The notes below the pieces were generated by a model, which was not told where the DNA came from, did not search any database, and saw only the letters and a list, made by a program, of their open reading frames with translations. Position numbers and translations under genes: made by a program. From Saccharopolyspora_C sp040643635 (GTDB lineage: Bacteria > Actinomycetota > Actinomycetes > Mycobacteriales > Pseudonocardiaceae), in contig NZ_JBEYUS010000006.1 of assembly GCF_040643635.1 (NCBI RefSeq), forward strand, positions 62,001-126,000: a DNA stretch of 64,000 bases. Direction: 5' to 3'. How positions within the stretch are numbered: position 1 is the first letter of the stretch; each line of letters opens with the position of its first letter. Positions 1-8,896 of the stretch are shown one piece after another.

Positions 1-21
1 AGCGCCCTTCTTGTGTGCCAT
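1..21 (-). CDS. rpmA: 50S ribosomal protein L27, N-terminal end only
   Basis: Only the first seven codons are inside the window; they read MAHKKGA on the minus strand, which is the classic bacterial L27 start. L27 is a large-subunit protein near the peptidyl-transferase centre. It follows L21 by 14 bp, the standard rplU-rpmA operon. The rest of the gene lies beyond the left edge. Confidence 0.9.
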
Positions 22-35
22 GACTACTCAGGTCC

Positions 36-344
36 TCACTTGGTGATGCCGGTGACCTCAACGCGGGTCAACTTCTGACGGTGACCCTGGCGCTTCTGGT
101 ATCCGGTCTTGTTCTTGAACTTGTGGATGCGGATCTTGGGGCCCTTGGTCTGCTCGACCAGCTTCCCGGTCACCGAAACCTTCGCCAGTGCGTCGGCGTC
201 GGCGGTGACGTCGGTGCCGTCGACGACCAGAACAGCCGGGAAGGTGACCTCGGTGCCGGAGTCGCCTTCGAGCTTCTCGACCTCGACGACGTCCCCGACC
301 GCCACTTTGTACTGCTTGCCGCCGGTCTTGACGATCGCGTACAT
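36..344 (-). CDS. rplU: 50S ribosomal protein L21
   Basis: The 102-residue product begins MYAIVKTGGKQYKV, the L21 signature, and ends in the family's basic tail with a GHRQ motif near residue 88; length is normal for L21. It binds 23S rRNA in the large ribosomal subunit. The reading frame is open much further upstream, but the ATG at 344 is preceded by AGGAGAC at a normal distance and matches the family start. It is transcribed leftwards into rpmA. A 445-bp non-coding region separates it from the divergent membrane protein gene. Confidence 0.97.
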   Translation of the reverse strand: MYAIVKTGGKQYKVAVGDVVEVEKLEGDSGTEVTFPAVLVVDGTDVTADADALAKVSVTGKLVEQTKGPKIRIHKFKNKTGYQKRQGHRQKLTRVEVTGITK

Positions 345-789
345 GAGTCGGAAGTCTCCTGCTACTCGGTTCGCTTGGTTCACCCGTTGACGCCCTCTCC
401 GGCGAACCGGAGTTCCTACCGCCCGGCCAGGCCGGGCTTCGGGGGGTTCCTGTGTCGCGACCCTCGTCCCCACGAGGGGCACACCGGGTTCTACAGGCGT
501 TTTGCCTCTCCGCCCGTCCGGCGGCGAGAAGTGCTCACACAGCATACAGACCACCCGGTGGCTCCCGACCGCGAGGGGTCGGAGCAGCCGCGAGCGGGCA
601 GGACGACAGCGTATGCCAAGCCCTGCCCGGCCCGGCGAGCACCCCCGGAACCCGCCCGCCGGAAGCCCGCCGGACCCGCTCGCCGAACGTGGCGAACGGC
701 GCACCGATCAATGCGGGCGAAGGCCCCGGACCGCGCCGGACCGCTTGCTACGGTGGGTCGCCGTTCGACCGTGACATGGGGAAATTCGC
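345..789. other. Divergent intergenic region upstream of rplU
   Basis: No credible gene is seen; open frames here are GC-bias shadows. It should hold the rplU-rpmA promoter and leader and the promoter of the rightward membrane protein gene. Two local inverted repeats are visible, GCCCGGCC-a-GGCCGGGC at 421-437 and CCCTCG/CGAGGG near 461-478, which could belong to the rplU leader. I could not match them to a known ribosomal-protein leader. Confidence 0.5.
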
Positions 790-2529
790 GTGACCGAGAT
801 CGCCGCCGAGTCCGTTCCGGGGCGCGACGAGCACACCGCAGCCGAGGGCCGGGACGACCCGGCGCGCGACCGCTTCCGGCGGCTGCGCGAAGGTCCGCTC
901 GGGCCCCGGTTGCTGCTGCTGTCGGCCCTCATACCGCCGCTGATGATGCTGCGGGAGGTGCTGCGCGCACCCCAGCTGCACTTCTACGACTACTGGTGGG
1001 TCCTGCTGGACATCACCGGCGAGGACGGCTCGCTGCGGCCGGAAGCGCTGTTCGGCTTCCGCAACGAGCACCCGTTCGTGCTCCCGAGCCTGCTGTTCTG
1101 GCTCAGCGCCCGGTTCGGGCACGGGCTCAACCACCCGCTGGGGCTGGTGGTGCTGGCGTTCGGCGTGGGCTGCGTGCTGCTGGTGTCGGTGATGCTGCCC
1201 GCCTCGCTCGGCCGGTGGCAGCGGGCGGCGCTGGTGGTGGCGACCTCGACGCTGGTGTTCAACCCGCACGGCATCCACAACTTCGTGCGCTCGATGAGCG
1301 GCGCCTCGTGGATCTTGGCGATGCTGCTGGTGCTGGGCGCCCTGCTGGCGATGCAGCGGGGACGGCTGCTGCCCGCGGTGCTGCTGGGGCTGCTGGCCTC
1401 GATCAGCTACGGCACCTCGTTCGCGGTGTGGCCCGCGCTGTCGGTGGTCGGCTGGATGCGCGGCGAGCGGCGCGGGCGGGTCGCCACCCCGATGGTCGTC
1501 GGCGTGGTCGTGGTCGCCGCCTGGCTGCTGCTGCGCGGGCCGCAGGGCGGCGGCGGGGCCTCCCCCACCGACGATCCGGCGCAGGCCCTGCTGGCCGGGC
1601 TGAGCATGCTCGGCATGGTGTGGACCGGCACCGAGCCGTCGCTGGCGCTCGTCGCCGGGGTCGCCGGGCTGGCGGTCCTCGCGCTGCACCTGCCCGGCTG
1701 CCTGCGCCCGGAGCACCGCGCGGCCAGCGCGCCCTGGTGGGGCCTCGCCGTGTACGCGGTGGGCTGCGCGGTGATGATCTCCGGTTCGCGGGCCGCGTTC
1801 GGCGAATCCGCCGGGCTGCAGAGCCGGTACAACAGCATGACCGCGGCGCTGTGGATCGCGGTGCTGGTCATCGCCGTCGCCTGGGCGCGGTGGCCCGGCG
1901 TCCGGTCGATCGCGGTGTTCACCACCGTGCTCGGCACCGTCGCGCTGGGCGCGCCGATGGCGCAGGCGGTCCGCGAGGACGCGCCGAACCAGGACCTGCT
2001 CGCGGTCGCCGCGAAGGTCGGCACCACCGACGCGTTCACCGACCGCTTCCCGTCCCCCGAGCGGCTGCTGCCGCGGCTGCGCGCGCTCGGCCACTACCCG
2101 TTCTCCGACGAGTTCACCCTCGGCTGCGGCGACGGCGTCGAGATCGGCTCGCGGGTGAGCACCGCCGACTGGCGGGTGCCCAGCATCGGCAGCTACCGGG
2201 AACCGCGGCCCGCCGGTTGGGACGTGGTCCTCAACGTGGAGACCGACCAGGTGCAGGGCGGTGCCCGGATGCTCAAGGGCTGGGCGATCTCCGGCATCGA
2301 ACGCGCCCGGTGCGTCGCGGTCCTCGACCAGCAGGGCGAAGTCGTCGGCGGCGGCGTGGTGGACATCCCCCGCTCCGACGCCGAGGGCCAGACCCCCGGC
2401 ATCGAGATCGGCCTCGGCTACCGCGCGGTGGTCCCCGCCGACACCGCGGGCCCGCTGCGCGTCGCGTTCCGCTTCCCCGACGGCTGGTGGATCCGCCCGC
2501 TCACCGAACACCCGGAGGTGACCTCGTGA
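790..2529 (+). CDS. Multi-pass membrane protein, possible glycosyl transfer partner
   Basis: The 579-residue protein has a charged cytoplasmic N-terminus of about 40 residues, then roughly ten hydrophobic segments up to about residue 400. A soluble C-terminal domain of about 170 residues, rich in predicted beta strands, follows. No family motif is certain; the layout resembles membrane glycosyltransferase-C or O-antigen-type proteins. The GTG start at 790 has GGGGAAA upstream. Its stop overlaps the start of a family-2 glycosyltransferase by 4 bp, so the two are translationally coupled. I infer they act together on a cell-envelope glycan or lipid-linked sugar; the substrate is unknown. Confidence 0.75.
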   Translation: MTEIAAESVPGRDEHTAAEGRDDPARDRFRRLREGPLGPRLLLLSALIPPLMMLREVLRAPQLHFYDYWWVLLDITGEDGSLRPEALFGFRNEHPFVLPSLLFWLSARFGHGLNHPLGLVVLAFGVGCVLLVSVMLPASLGRWQRAALVVATSTLVFNPHGIHNFVRSMSGASWILAMLLVLGALLAMQRGRLLPAVLLGLLASISYGTSFAVWPALSVVGWMRGERRGRVATPMVVGVVVVAAWLLLRGPQGGGGASPTDDPAQALLAGLSMLGMVWTGTEPSLALVAGVAGLAVLALHLPGCLRPEHRAASAPWWGLAVYAVGCAVMISGSRAAFGESAGLQSRYNSMTAALWIAVLVIAVAWARWPGVRSIAVFTTVLGTVALGAPMAQAVREDAPNQDLLAVAAKVGTTDAFTDRFPSPERLLPRLRALGHYPFSDEFTLGCGDGVEIGSRVSTADWRVPSIGSYREPRPAGWDVVLNVETDQVQGGARMLKGWAISGIERARCVAVLDQQGEVVGGGVVDIPRSDAEGQTPGIEIGLGYRAVVPADTAGPLRVAFRFPDGWWIRPLTEHPEVTS

Positions 2530-3497
2530 GCGAATCCGCCGCGACCGTCGAGGTGTCCCTGCTGACCCCGGCGAAGGACGAGGCCGCGAGCCTGCCGAAG
2601 CTGTTCGCCGAGATCACCGCCGTGATGGACGCCCAGCAGCGCAGCTGGGAGCTGCTCGTCGTCGACGACGGCAGCACCGACGACAGCTGGCGGATCATCA
2701 CCGAGCACGCGGCCGCCGACCCGCGCATCCGCGGCCTGCGGATGCGGCGGAACTTCGGCAAGGCCGCCGCGCTCGCCGCGGGCGTCGGCGAAGTGCGCGG
2801 GCGGCTGCTGGTCACCCTCGACGCCGACCTGCAGGACGACCCGGCCGAGGTGCCGCGGTTGCTCGCCGAGCTCGACGCGGGCGCCGACCTCGTCAGCGGG
2901 CACAAGGCGCAGCGCAAGGACCCGCTGGGCAAGCGGCTGCCGTCGAAGTTCTTCAACTGGATGACCGGCGTGATCACCGGGCTGCGGCTCTCCGACCACA
3001 ACTGCGGGCTCAAGGCGGCCCGCACCGAGGTGTACCGGCGGGTGCCGCTGTACGGCGAGCTGCACCGCTACATCCCGGCGCTGGCCCACCAGCTGGGCTA
3101 CCGGGTGCGGGAGCTGGCCGTGCACCACCGGGCCCGCGAGCACGGCACCTCCAAGTACGGGCTGGAGCGCTACGTGCGCGGCGCGCTGGACCTGCTCACC
3201 GTGGTGGCGCTGACCCGCTACGGGCGGCGGCCCGCGCACCTGTTCGGCGGGCTCGGCATGGCCGCGGGCACGGCGGGCACCCTGATCCTGCTGTACCTGA
3301 CCGGGGTGTGGGTGTTCACCGAGCAGTCGATCGGGACGCGGCCGCTGCTGACGCTGGGCATCCTGCTGGAGATCTTCGCGGTGCAGATGATCTCCACCGG
3401 GCTGCTCGCGGAGCTGGTGCTGCACCGCACCGGGCGCGATGCGGACGTCACCGACCTGGTCGCCGCGGACACCGAGCCCGCTCGCTCCACCGCGTGA
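2526..3497 (+). CDS. Family 2 glycosyltransferase, polyprenyl-phosphate type
   Basis: This 323-residue protein is a GT-A fold enzyme of the DPM1/GtrB type. VVDDGSTDD lies near residue 46 and the metal-binding DADLQDD near residue 99, followed by a conserved NCGLK segment near 158. Two hydrophobic helices at about 238-262 and 273-295 anchor it in the membrane. Such enzymes move a sugar from a nucleotide donor to polyprenyl phosphate on the inner leaflet. The GTG start overlaps the upstream stop as GTGA, so it is coupled to the membrane protein gene, which could use the lipid-linked sugar. Sugar identity cannot be read from the sequence. Confidence 0.9.
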   Translation: MSESAATVEVSLLTPAKDEAASLPKLFAEITAVMDAQQRSWELLVVDDGSTDDSWRIITEHAAADPRIRGLRMRRNFGKAAALAAGVGEVRGRLLVTLDADLQDDPAEVPRLLAELDAGADLVSGHKAQRKDPLGKRLPSKFFNWMTGVITGLRLSDHNCGLKAARTEVYRRVPLYGELHRYIPALAHQLGYRVRELAVHHRAREHGTSKYGLERYVRGALDLLTVVALTRYGRRPAHLFGGLGMAAGTAGTLILLYLTGVWVFTEQSIGTRPLLTLGILLEIFAVQMISTGLLAELVLHRTGRDADVTDLVAADTEPARSTA

Positions 3498-3594
3498 GCC
3501 TTGCCCGCACCGCGCTCGTCCGGCCACGAGAACTCGTCCGGCCGCGGGAAGAGGAGCGGACGAGGCGGCACGCCGCGGCCTAGCATCGGGCCCC

Positions 3595-4314
3595 ATGCTC
3601 ACCGATGCGGACCTCGAACTGGTGCGGCGGGCCACCGCCGTGCTCGACCGCGCCACGCTCAACGACGACCACCAGGTGTCGGCCGCCGCCTACGACGAGC
3701 GGGGCGAGGTCTTCACCGGGATGAACGTCTCGCACTTCACCGGCGGCCCCTGCGCGGAACCCGTCGTGATCGGCCAGGCCGCCGCCTCCGGGTCCGCACC
3801 GCTGACGACGATGGTGGCGGTGCTGGCCCGCGGCAGGCAGGTCATCCCGCCCTGCGGCCGGTGCAGGCAGCAGCTCTACGACTACTTCCCGGGGTCGCGG
3901 GCGATCGTCCACGGCAAGAACGGCCTCGAAGCGGTGCCGATCGCCGACCTGCTGCCGCTGCCCTACGACTACCGGGACTACGCGCCGGACGGGCCGCCAC
4001 CGGCGCTGCACCTGTGGGACGGCTACCTGGACGCGGTCCGCGACGGCTCCAAGCGCAGCACCGTGCGGGTGCACGACCCGGTGCGGACCGGACCGGTGCG
4101 GCTGGTGTTCGAGCACGCGGACGGGTCGGCGACGACGCTGCCCGCCGAGATCACCGAAGTGCGGCGCGAGGCCGTGGACGCGCTCACCGACGAGGACGCG
4201 GTGCTGGACGGGTTCGCCGGCCTGGCCGAGCTGCGCGCGGCGCTGGCCGCGCACTACCCCGGGTTGACCGGGACGGCCGAGGTCGACGTGGTGCGGTTCG
4301 CGCCGCGCTGGTGA
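3595..4314 (+). CDS. Blasticidin-S-deaminase-like cytidine deaminase fused to an ASCH domain
   Basis: The 239-residue product has two domains. Residues 1-130 form a cytidine-deaminase fold: C53-A-E55 in GGPCAEP, and C87 and C90 in PPCGRC, supply the zinc ligands and proton shuttle. This matches blasticidin S deaminase (C54, E56, C88, C91) almost position for position. Residues about 140-239 are an ASCH (PUA-like) domain with the GxKxxTxR signature around residues 151-158. Known ASCH proteins include E. coli YqfB, an N4-acetylcytidine amidohydrolase. I infer a bifunctional salvage or detoxification enzyme for modified cytidine nucleosides. The ATG at 3595 has a TAGCAT-like -10 eight bases upstream, so the mRNA may be leaderless. 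Confidence 0.85.
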   Translation: MLTDADLELVRRATAVLDRATLNDDHQVSAAAYDERGEVFTGMNVSHFTGGPCAEPVVIGQAAASGSAPLTTMVAVLARGRQVIPPCGRCRQQLYDYFPGSRAIVHGKNGLEAVPIADLLPLPYDYRDYAPDGPPPALHLWDGYLDAVRDGSKRSTVRVHDPVRTGPVRLVFEHADGSATTLPAEITEVRREAVDALTDEDAVLDGFAGLAELRAALAAHYPGLTGTAEVDVVRFAPRW

Positions 4315-4345
4315 CGGCGCCAGGGCTCGGACAGGGGTGAGACGA

Positions 4346-4384
4346 CCGCGGGCGGGGCCGGGAAGTTCCCGGCCCCGCCCGCGG
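4346..4384. terminator. Bidirectional terminator hairpin
   Basis: A perfect 19-bp inverted repeat with a single central base (4365) lies between two convergent genes, the deaminase fusion ending at 4314 and rne ending at 4394. There is no U-tract, as is common for actinobacterial terminators. It should stop transcription from both sides. Confidence 0.85.
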
Positions 4385-4393
4385 CGGTGCTGC

Positions 4394-7300
4394 TCAGCTC
4401 TCGGAGTTCGCTCCGGCGGTGGCGTCCGCGGCATCACCGGGGACGGCCTCCGGGGAGTTCACCGGCGCGCCCGCGGCCCGGGACGCCGCCCGGCGCCGCG
4501 GCCTGCGGGTGACCGAGGCCGTGGCGGGCGCCGGCACCTCCGGAACCCCGTTGGTGGCGGGCTCGGCGGGCTTCTCGACCGCGAGGACCACCGGCTCGGC
4601 CGGAGTTCCCGCGCTGCCCGCCGGACGGCTGACCTTGCGCCGCCGGGAGCGGCCGTTGGTCTCGCCGGTGTCCGGGCTGGACTGCTGGGCTGCCGGGGTT
4701 TCCGGCTGCTTCACGGGCTGCTCGGCCGGAGCGGCGGGCCGGGCCGCCTGCTCCTGCTGCGCGGGCTCGGCCTCGTTCGGCTTGCCCGACTCCTGCTTGC
4801 CCGACTCCTGCTTGGCGGAGTCCTGCTTGCCCGAGTCCTGCTTGGCCTGATCCGGCGTGCCCGAGTCCTGCCTGCCAGCGTCCTGCCTGCCGCCGTCCGC
4901 CTTGGCGCCGTTCTGCTCGGCGCCGTGCTCGGCGAACTCCGGCTTGCCCTGCTCGCGCTTCCCGGAGTCGTGCTTGCCCGAGTCGTGCTTGCCGCCGTCC
5001 TGCTTGCCCGACTCGTGCCTGCCCGACTCGTGCTTGCCGGAGCCCTTCGCCTGCTCGTGCTTGCCGGAGTCCTGCTTGCCGCCGGAATCCTTGCCGGACT
5101 CCTGCTTGCCGGACTCCTGCTTGCCCGAATCCTGCTTGCCGTCCTTGGACGACTGCTCCTGCACGGTCCCGTTCCGCTCGGCGTGCTGCGCGCCGTCCGA
5201 GTCCCCGGAACCGTCGTGCTTGCCCTTGTTGCGGTTCCGGCGCGAGCCGCCGCCGTTGCCGCCACCGCCGCCGTTGCCGGAGCCACCGCCGTGCTGGTGC
5301 ACCACCGGGTCCGTCGAGACCATCAGGCCCCGCCCGCGGCAGTGCTCGCAGGTGCTGCTGTAGGCCTCCAGCAGACCGGTGCCGACCCGCTTGCGGGTCA
5401 TCTGCACCAGTCCGAGCGAGGTCACCTCGGCCACCTGGTGCCGGGTGCGGTCGCGCCCGAGGCACTCGGTGAGCCTGCGCAGCACCAGGTCCCGGTTGGA
5501 CTCCAGCACCATGTCGATGAAGTCGATCACGATGATGCCGCCGATGTCGCGCAGCCGCAGCTGGCGCACGATCTCCTCGGCCGCCTCCAGGTTGTTCCTG
5601 GTGACCGTCTCCTCGAGGTTGCCGCCCGAGCCGGTGAACTTGCCGGTGTTGACGTCGATGACGGTCATCGCCTCGGTGCGGTCGATCACCAGGTAGCCAC
5701 CGGAGGGCAGCCAGACCTTGCGGTCCAGCGCCTTCGCGATCTGCTCGGTGATCCGCTGATCCGTGAAGACGTCGCCCTTGCCGGTGTGCTTGGTGAGCCG
5801 GCTCATCAGGTCCGGCGCCACGTGCTGCACGTAGGCCTCGATGGTGTCCCAGGCGTCGCCGCCCTGGACGACCAGCGACGAGAAGTCCTCGGTGAACAGG
5901 TCCCGCACGACCTTGATCAGCAGGTCGGGCTCTTCGTAGAGCAGCTGCGGCGCCTGGGCCTTCGGGGTGTCGGCCTTCTCCTTGATGACCTCCCACTGGG
6001 CCTGCAGGCGGCGCACGTCGCGGTCCAGGGCCTCTTCGCTGGTGCCCTCGGAGGCGGTCCGGATGATGACTCCGGCGTTGTCCGGGACGATCCGCTTGAG
6101 GATCTCCTTGAGCCGCTTGCGCTCGTTGTCCGGCAGCTTCCGGCTGATGCCGGTGGCACCGCCGCCCGGCACGTACACCAGGAACCGGCCGGGCAGGCTG
6201 ATCTGGGTGGTCAGCCGCGCGCCCTTGTGGCCGACGGGGTCCTTGGTGACCTGCACCAGGACGCTGTCGCCGGTGGACAGGGCCTGCTCGATGCGGCGCG
6301 CCTTCCCGGCGAGCCCGGCGGCGTCCCAATCGACCTCACCGGCGTAGAGCACGGCGTTGCGGCCGCGGCCGATGTCGACGAACGCGGCCTCCATGCTGGG
6401 CAGCACGTTCTGCACGCGGCCCAGGTACACGTTGCCGACCAGCGAACCGGAGCCGGAGGCGGTGACGAAGTTCTCGACGAGGACGTTGTCCTCGAGCACC
6501 GCGATCTGGGTCTGGTCGCCGTTCTCGCGCACCACCATGCTGCGGTCCACCGCTTCGCGGCGGGCGAGGAATTCGGACTCGGACAGCACCGGGGCGCGGC
6601 GGCGGCCTGCCTCGCGGCCGTCGCGGCGGCGCTGGCGCTTGGCCTCCAGCCGCGTGGAGCCCTTGATCGCGCGGACCTCGTCGTCGCTGCTCTCCTGGCG
6701 ACCGTGGTCCTGCTGCCGCTCCTCACGGACGTGCACGACGGTGTTCGGCGGATCGTCGTCCCGCGACGGCCCGTCGTCGTCCCCGGAGCCCTTGCGGCGG
6801 CGGCGACGGCGACGACGGCGGCTGGAATCCTCGCCACCGCCGTCGGCGGGCGCGTCGGCGGACTTGCCGTCCTTCTCGTCCTCGGCGGTCGTGTCGCCGG
6901 AGTCCTCGCGCGCGTCGTCCTTGCGGCCGCCGTCCTTGCGGGAGTCCTTGCGCCCCTTGCCGCCCTTGTCCTGCTTGGCGGGCTTGTCGGCCTCTTCCTC
7001 GGGCTGCTCGTCGGCGGCGTCGGACTGCTCGCCCTCGCCGCCCTTGCCCCGGCCCCGGCCGCGACGGCCGCGGCGGCGACGGCGGCGGCCGCCGTTCTCG
7101 TCGTCGCCGTCGGCGGAGTCCTCGCCGTCGGCGGAGTGGTCGCCGTCGCCCGAGTAGTCCTGGTCGTCCTGATCGTCCTGATCGTCGCCGGTCTCGGCGG
7201 CCGGTTCCGGCTTCGGCGCGGCGGGCGCGGGGCGGGCCGCGACGGGCTCCGGGGCGAGGAACATCGCCTGCGGGGCCGCGAACACCGGGTTCAGCGGGGT

Positions 7301-7660
7301 GGTCTCGGCAGCCTGCTCGGGCGCCGCGTCCTGCTCGGCGGGCTGCTCGGCCGCGGCCGTCGCCCGGGCGTCCTCGGCCGGCTGCCGCTCGGCGGCGGCC
7401 TCGTCGACGATCTGTTCGGGGCGCAGTTGCTGGACCACCCGGAGCGCGACCTCGCGCGTGATGTTGGATTGCGCGCTGCGCACGGCTTCACCGAGCGAAT
7501 CGAGGGAGGTGATGACCTCCCGGCTGCTGGCGCCCAGCAGCTTCGCCAGCGCGTGCACGCGCAGCTTGGCGGGCAGCTCGAACGTGTCCGAGCCGCCTTC
7601 CTGGGTGGATGTGGGCGATGGCCCGCTGGCGTTCCCAGCGGGCGTTTCCGTGTTCGACAT
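4394..7660 (-). CDS. rne: Ribonuclease E/G family endoribonuclease
   Basis: The 1088-residue protein has the actinobacterial RNase E layout: a long acidic and Arg-rich N-terminal extension (to about residue 355), an S1 RNA-binding domain from about 385, and a catalytic core to about 780. Core motifs are VIDFIDM near residue 708, with the metal-binding Asp, and GRDRTRHQ. The Zn-link CEHCRGRG lies near 770. An IF2-N-like helical segment lies at about residues 25-75. The C-terminal tail is low complexity with SGKQ-type repeats. It cleaves single-stranded AU-rich RNA in mRNA decay and rRNA maturation. Synteny with rplU-rpmA and DUF2344 is as in other actinobacteria. Confidence 0.96.
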   Translation of the reverse strand: MSNTETPAGNASGPSPTSTQEGGSDTFELPAKLRVHALAKLLGASSREVITSLDSLGEAVRSAQSNITREVALRVVQQLRPEQIVDEAAAERQPAEDARATAAAEQPAEQDAAPEQAAETTPLNPVFAAPQAMFLAPEPVAARPAPAAPKPEPAAETGDDQDDQDDQDYSGDGDHSADGEDSADGDDENGGRRRRRRGRRGRGRGKGGEGEQSDAADEQPEEEADKPAKQDKGGKGRKDSRKDGGRKDDAREDSGDTTAEDEKDGKSADAPADGGGEDSSRRRRRRRRRKGSGDDDGPSRDDDPPNTVVHVREERQQDHGRQESSDDEVRAIKGSTRLEAKRQRRRDGREAGRRRAPVLSESEFLARREAVDRSMVVRENGDQTQIAVLEDNVLVENFVTASGSGSLVGNVYLGRVQNVLPSMEAAFVDIGRGRNAVLYAGEVDWDAAGLAGKARRIEQALSTGDSVLVQVTKDPVGHKGARLTTQISLPGRFLVYVPGGGATGISRKLPDNERKRLKEILKRIVPDNAGVIIRTASEGTSEEALDRDVRRLQAQWEVIKEKADTPKAQAPQLLYEEPDLLIKVVRDLFTEDFSSLVVQGGDAWDTIEAYVQHVAPDLMSRLTKHTGKGDVFTDQRITEQIAKALDRKVWLPSGGYLVIDRTEAMTVIDVNTGKFTGSGGNLEETVTRNNLEAAEEIVRQLRLRDIGGIIVIDFIDMVLESNRDLVLRRLTECLGRDRTRHQVAEVTSLGLVQMTRKRVGTGLLEAYSSTCEHCRGRGLMVSTDPVVHQHGGGSGNGGGGGNGGGSRRNRNKGKHDGSGDSDGAQHAERNGTVQEQSSKDGKQDSGKQESGKQESGKDSGGKQDSGKHEQAKGSGKHESGRHESGKQDGGKHDSGKHDSGKREQGKPEFAEHGAEQNGAKADGGRQDAGRQDSGTPDQAKQDSGKQDSAKQESGKQESGKPNEAEPAQQEQAARPAAPAEQPVKQPETPAAQQSSPDTGETNGRSRRRKVSRPAGSAGTPAEPVVLAVEKPAEPATNGVPEVPAPATASVTRRPRRRAASRAAGAPVNSPEAVPGDAADATAGANSES
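4770..5150 (-). repeat. 15-bp tandem repeat coding SGKQ(D/E) units in the RNase E tail
   Basis: About two dozen five-residue units of the form SGKQE, SGKQD, SGKHE and SGKHD run across roughly residues 837-963 of RNase E. The repeat is in frame and keeps the tail hydrophilic and disordered. Such 15-bp arrays change length easily by slippage. Confidence 0.85.
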
Positions 7661-7831
7661 TCAACTCCTCCGCCCCCGGGCGCGTCCGTGGACGCGGCCG
7701 CACAGGAGCATGTGCGTTCTGCGGTCTTCCGTCGCCCGTGGGCGACGGCAATTCTGCTGGTCCCCTCCGTCCCGGATCTGGGTGAACCGGGAAGTCCCAC
7801 GGTGGGTCCGACGGTGTCCGCGCCTGGCACG

Positions 7832-8665
7832 TCACCCGGCCGGGATTGTCTCCCGATGGGCCACGGCCGTCGCCCTGTCCTGGGCGAACGGGTCGGCGAG
7901 CCCTCCCTCGTCGTCTAGCCGACCTTGTTCCCACCGGGTCGCTCGAGCGGCCGCGGACGGGTCCAGATCGGCGACGACGCGCAGAGCGTTCAGCACATCG
8001 TCGGGTCGAACGACGGGTGTTGTCTGCCGCACGACCGTTACGAGTATCCCATACGGTGCACGACCCTTCGGCCAATCGTCCACTTGGGCGACGGAAGCGA
8101 AATCTTGGTCACGCACCGCAGTTGGATCTGCACTGTCCAGGACTTCCGCCGACACGAGCGCCGCTCGGGCGTCCAAAGTCCGGCGCCCGTCCTTGGTCAT
8201 CCGCTCCACTTCGACCGACTCGGCGGCGAGCAGTGCGGCGACGGCGGCCCGCAGCGGTTCGACGCCGATGTCCGGCAGCTCGATCGCCCAGCGGCTCGCG
8301 GTGAGGCGTTCGGCCAGCGCTCCCGGCCCGGCGACCACGGCCTCGACCAGCTCCATCCCAGGTGGCAGCACCCGGTTCAGCTCCGAGCGCAGCAGTTCCG
8401 GGTCCACCTCCTGCACCAGCTGGAGCTCGACGTACTCGGCTTCGCTGGCCACGCCGGTCGGCACCGCACCGGCCCAGGAGATCTTGGGGTGCGGGCTGAA
8501 GCCCTGCGAGTACGCCATCGGTACCCCCGCGCGGCGCACCGCCCGCTCGAACACCCTGGCGAGGTCGCGGTGTGAGCTGAACCGCAGGCGTCCTCGTTTG
8601 GCGTAGCGCAGGCGCAGCTTCTGCACCGGCGCCGCGGACGGGTTGGGGTGGTCGCGGCGACTCAC
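7832..8665 (-). CDS. TIGR03936/DUF2344 family radical SAM-associated protein
   Basis: The 277-residue product begins, after a short tail, with KLRLRYAKRGRLRFSSHRDL, then QGFSPHPKISW. Both are typical of the DUF2344 family that is fused to or encoded beside B12-binding radical SAM proteins. I take the GTG at 8665 as the start because GGGAGGAG lies just upstream; the longer open frame lacks a ribosome site. Its biochemical role is not established. The partner radical SAM gene sits 4 kb away at 12567, separated by three accessory genes, whereas the two are usually adjacent. Confidence 0.88.
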   Translation of the reverse strand: MSRRDHPNPSAAPVQKLRLRYAKRGRLRFSSHRDLARVFERAVRRAGVPMAYSQGFSPHPKISWAGAVPTGVASEAEYVELQLVQEVDPELLRSELNRVLPPGMELVEAVVAGPGALAERLTASRWAIELPDIGVEPLRAAVAALLAAESVEVERMTKDGRRTLDARAALVSAEVLDSADPTAVRDQDFASVAQVDDWPKGRAPYGILVTVVRQTTPVVRPDDVLNALRVVADLDPSAAARATRWEQGRLDDEGGLADPFAQDRATAVAHRETIPAG

Positions 8666-8896
8666 CAGGGCTCCTCCCGGGTGCGGCCGCACGAGGCGGC
8701 CGGTGGCGATCAGCGACGGTCCGGGAGCGGAGCCACCGGGCCGTGCCCCGACGGTACCGCCTGGTTCCGCGCAGGTGGTCGAGGACCGCGCGGTATGTTC
8801 GTCCGGCCCTTGTACCGCCCGGTGCGAGCTGGCTACCGTCGCGCGTGTCCCGGCGGCCGCCAGCGGGCGATCGCCCGGTCACGTGGGAGGTTCGAC

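Noticed and set aside
81..3497. Plus-strand frame of 1138 codons across rplU to the glycosyltransferase
   Set aside because: Only its end is the true glycosyltransferase frame; the front overlaps rplU antisense and the membrane protein in another frame.
4337..7918. Plus-strand open frame of 1193 codons opposite rne
   Set aside because: It is an antisense shadow caused by high GC; it has no family motifs, its sequence is Leu/Val/Ala-rich noise, and the minus-strand RNase E explains the region fully.
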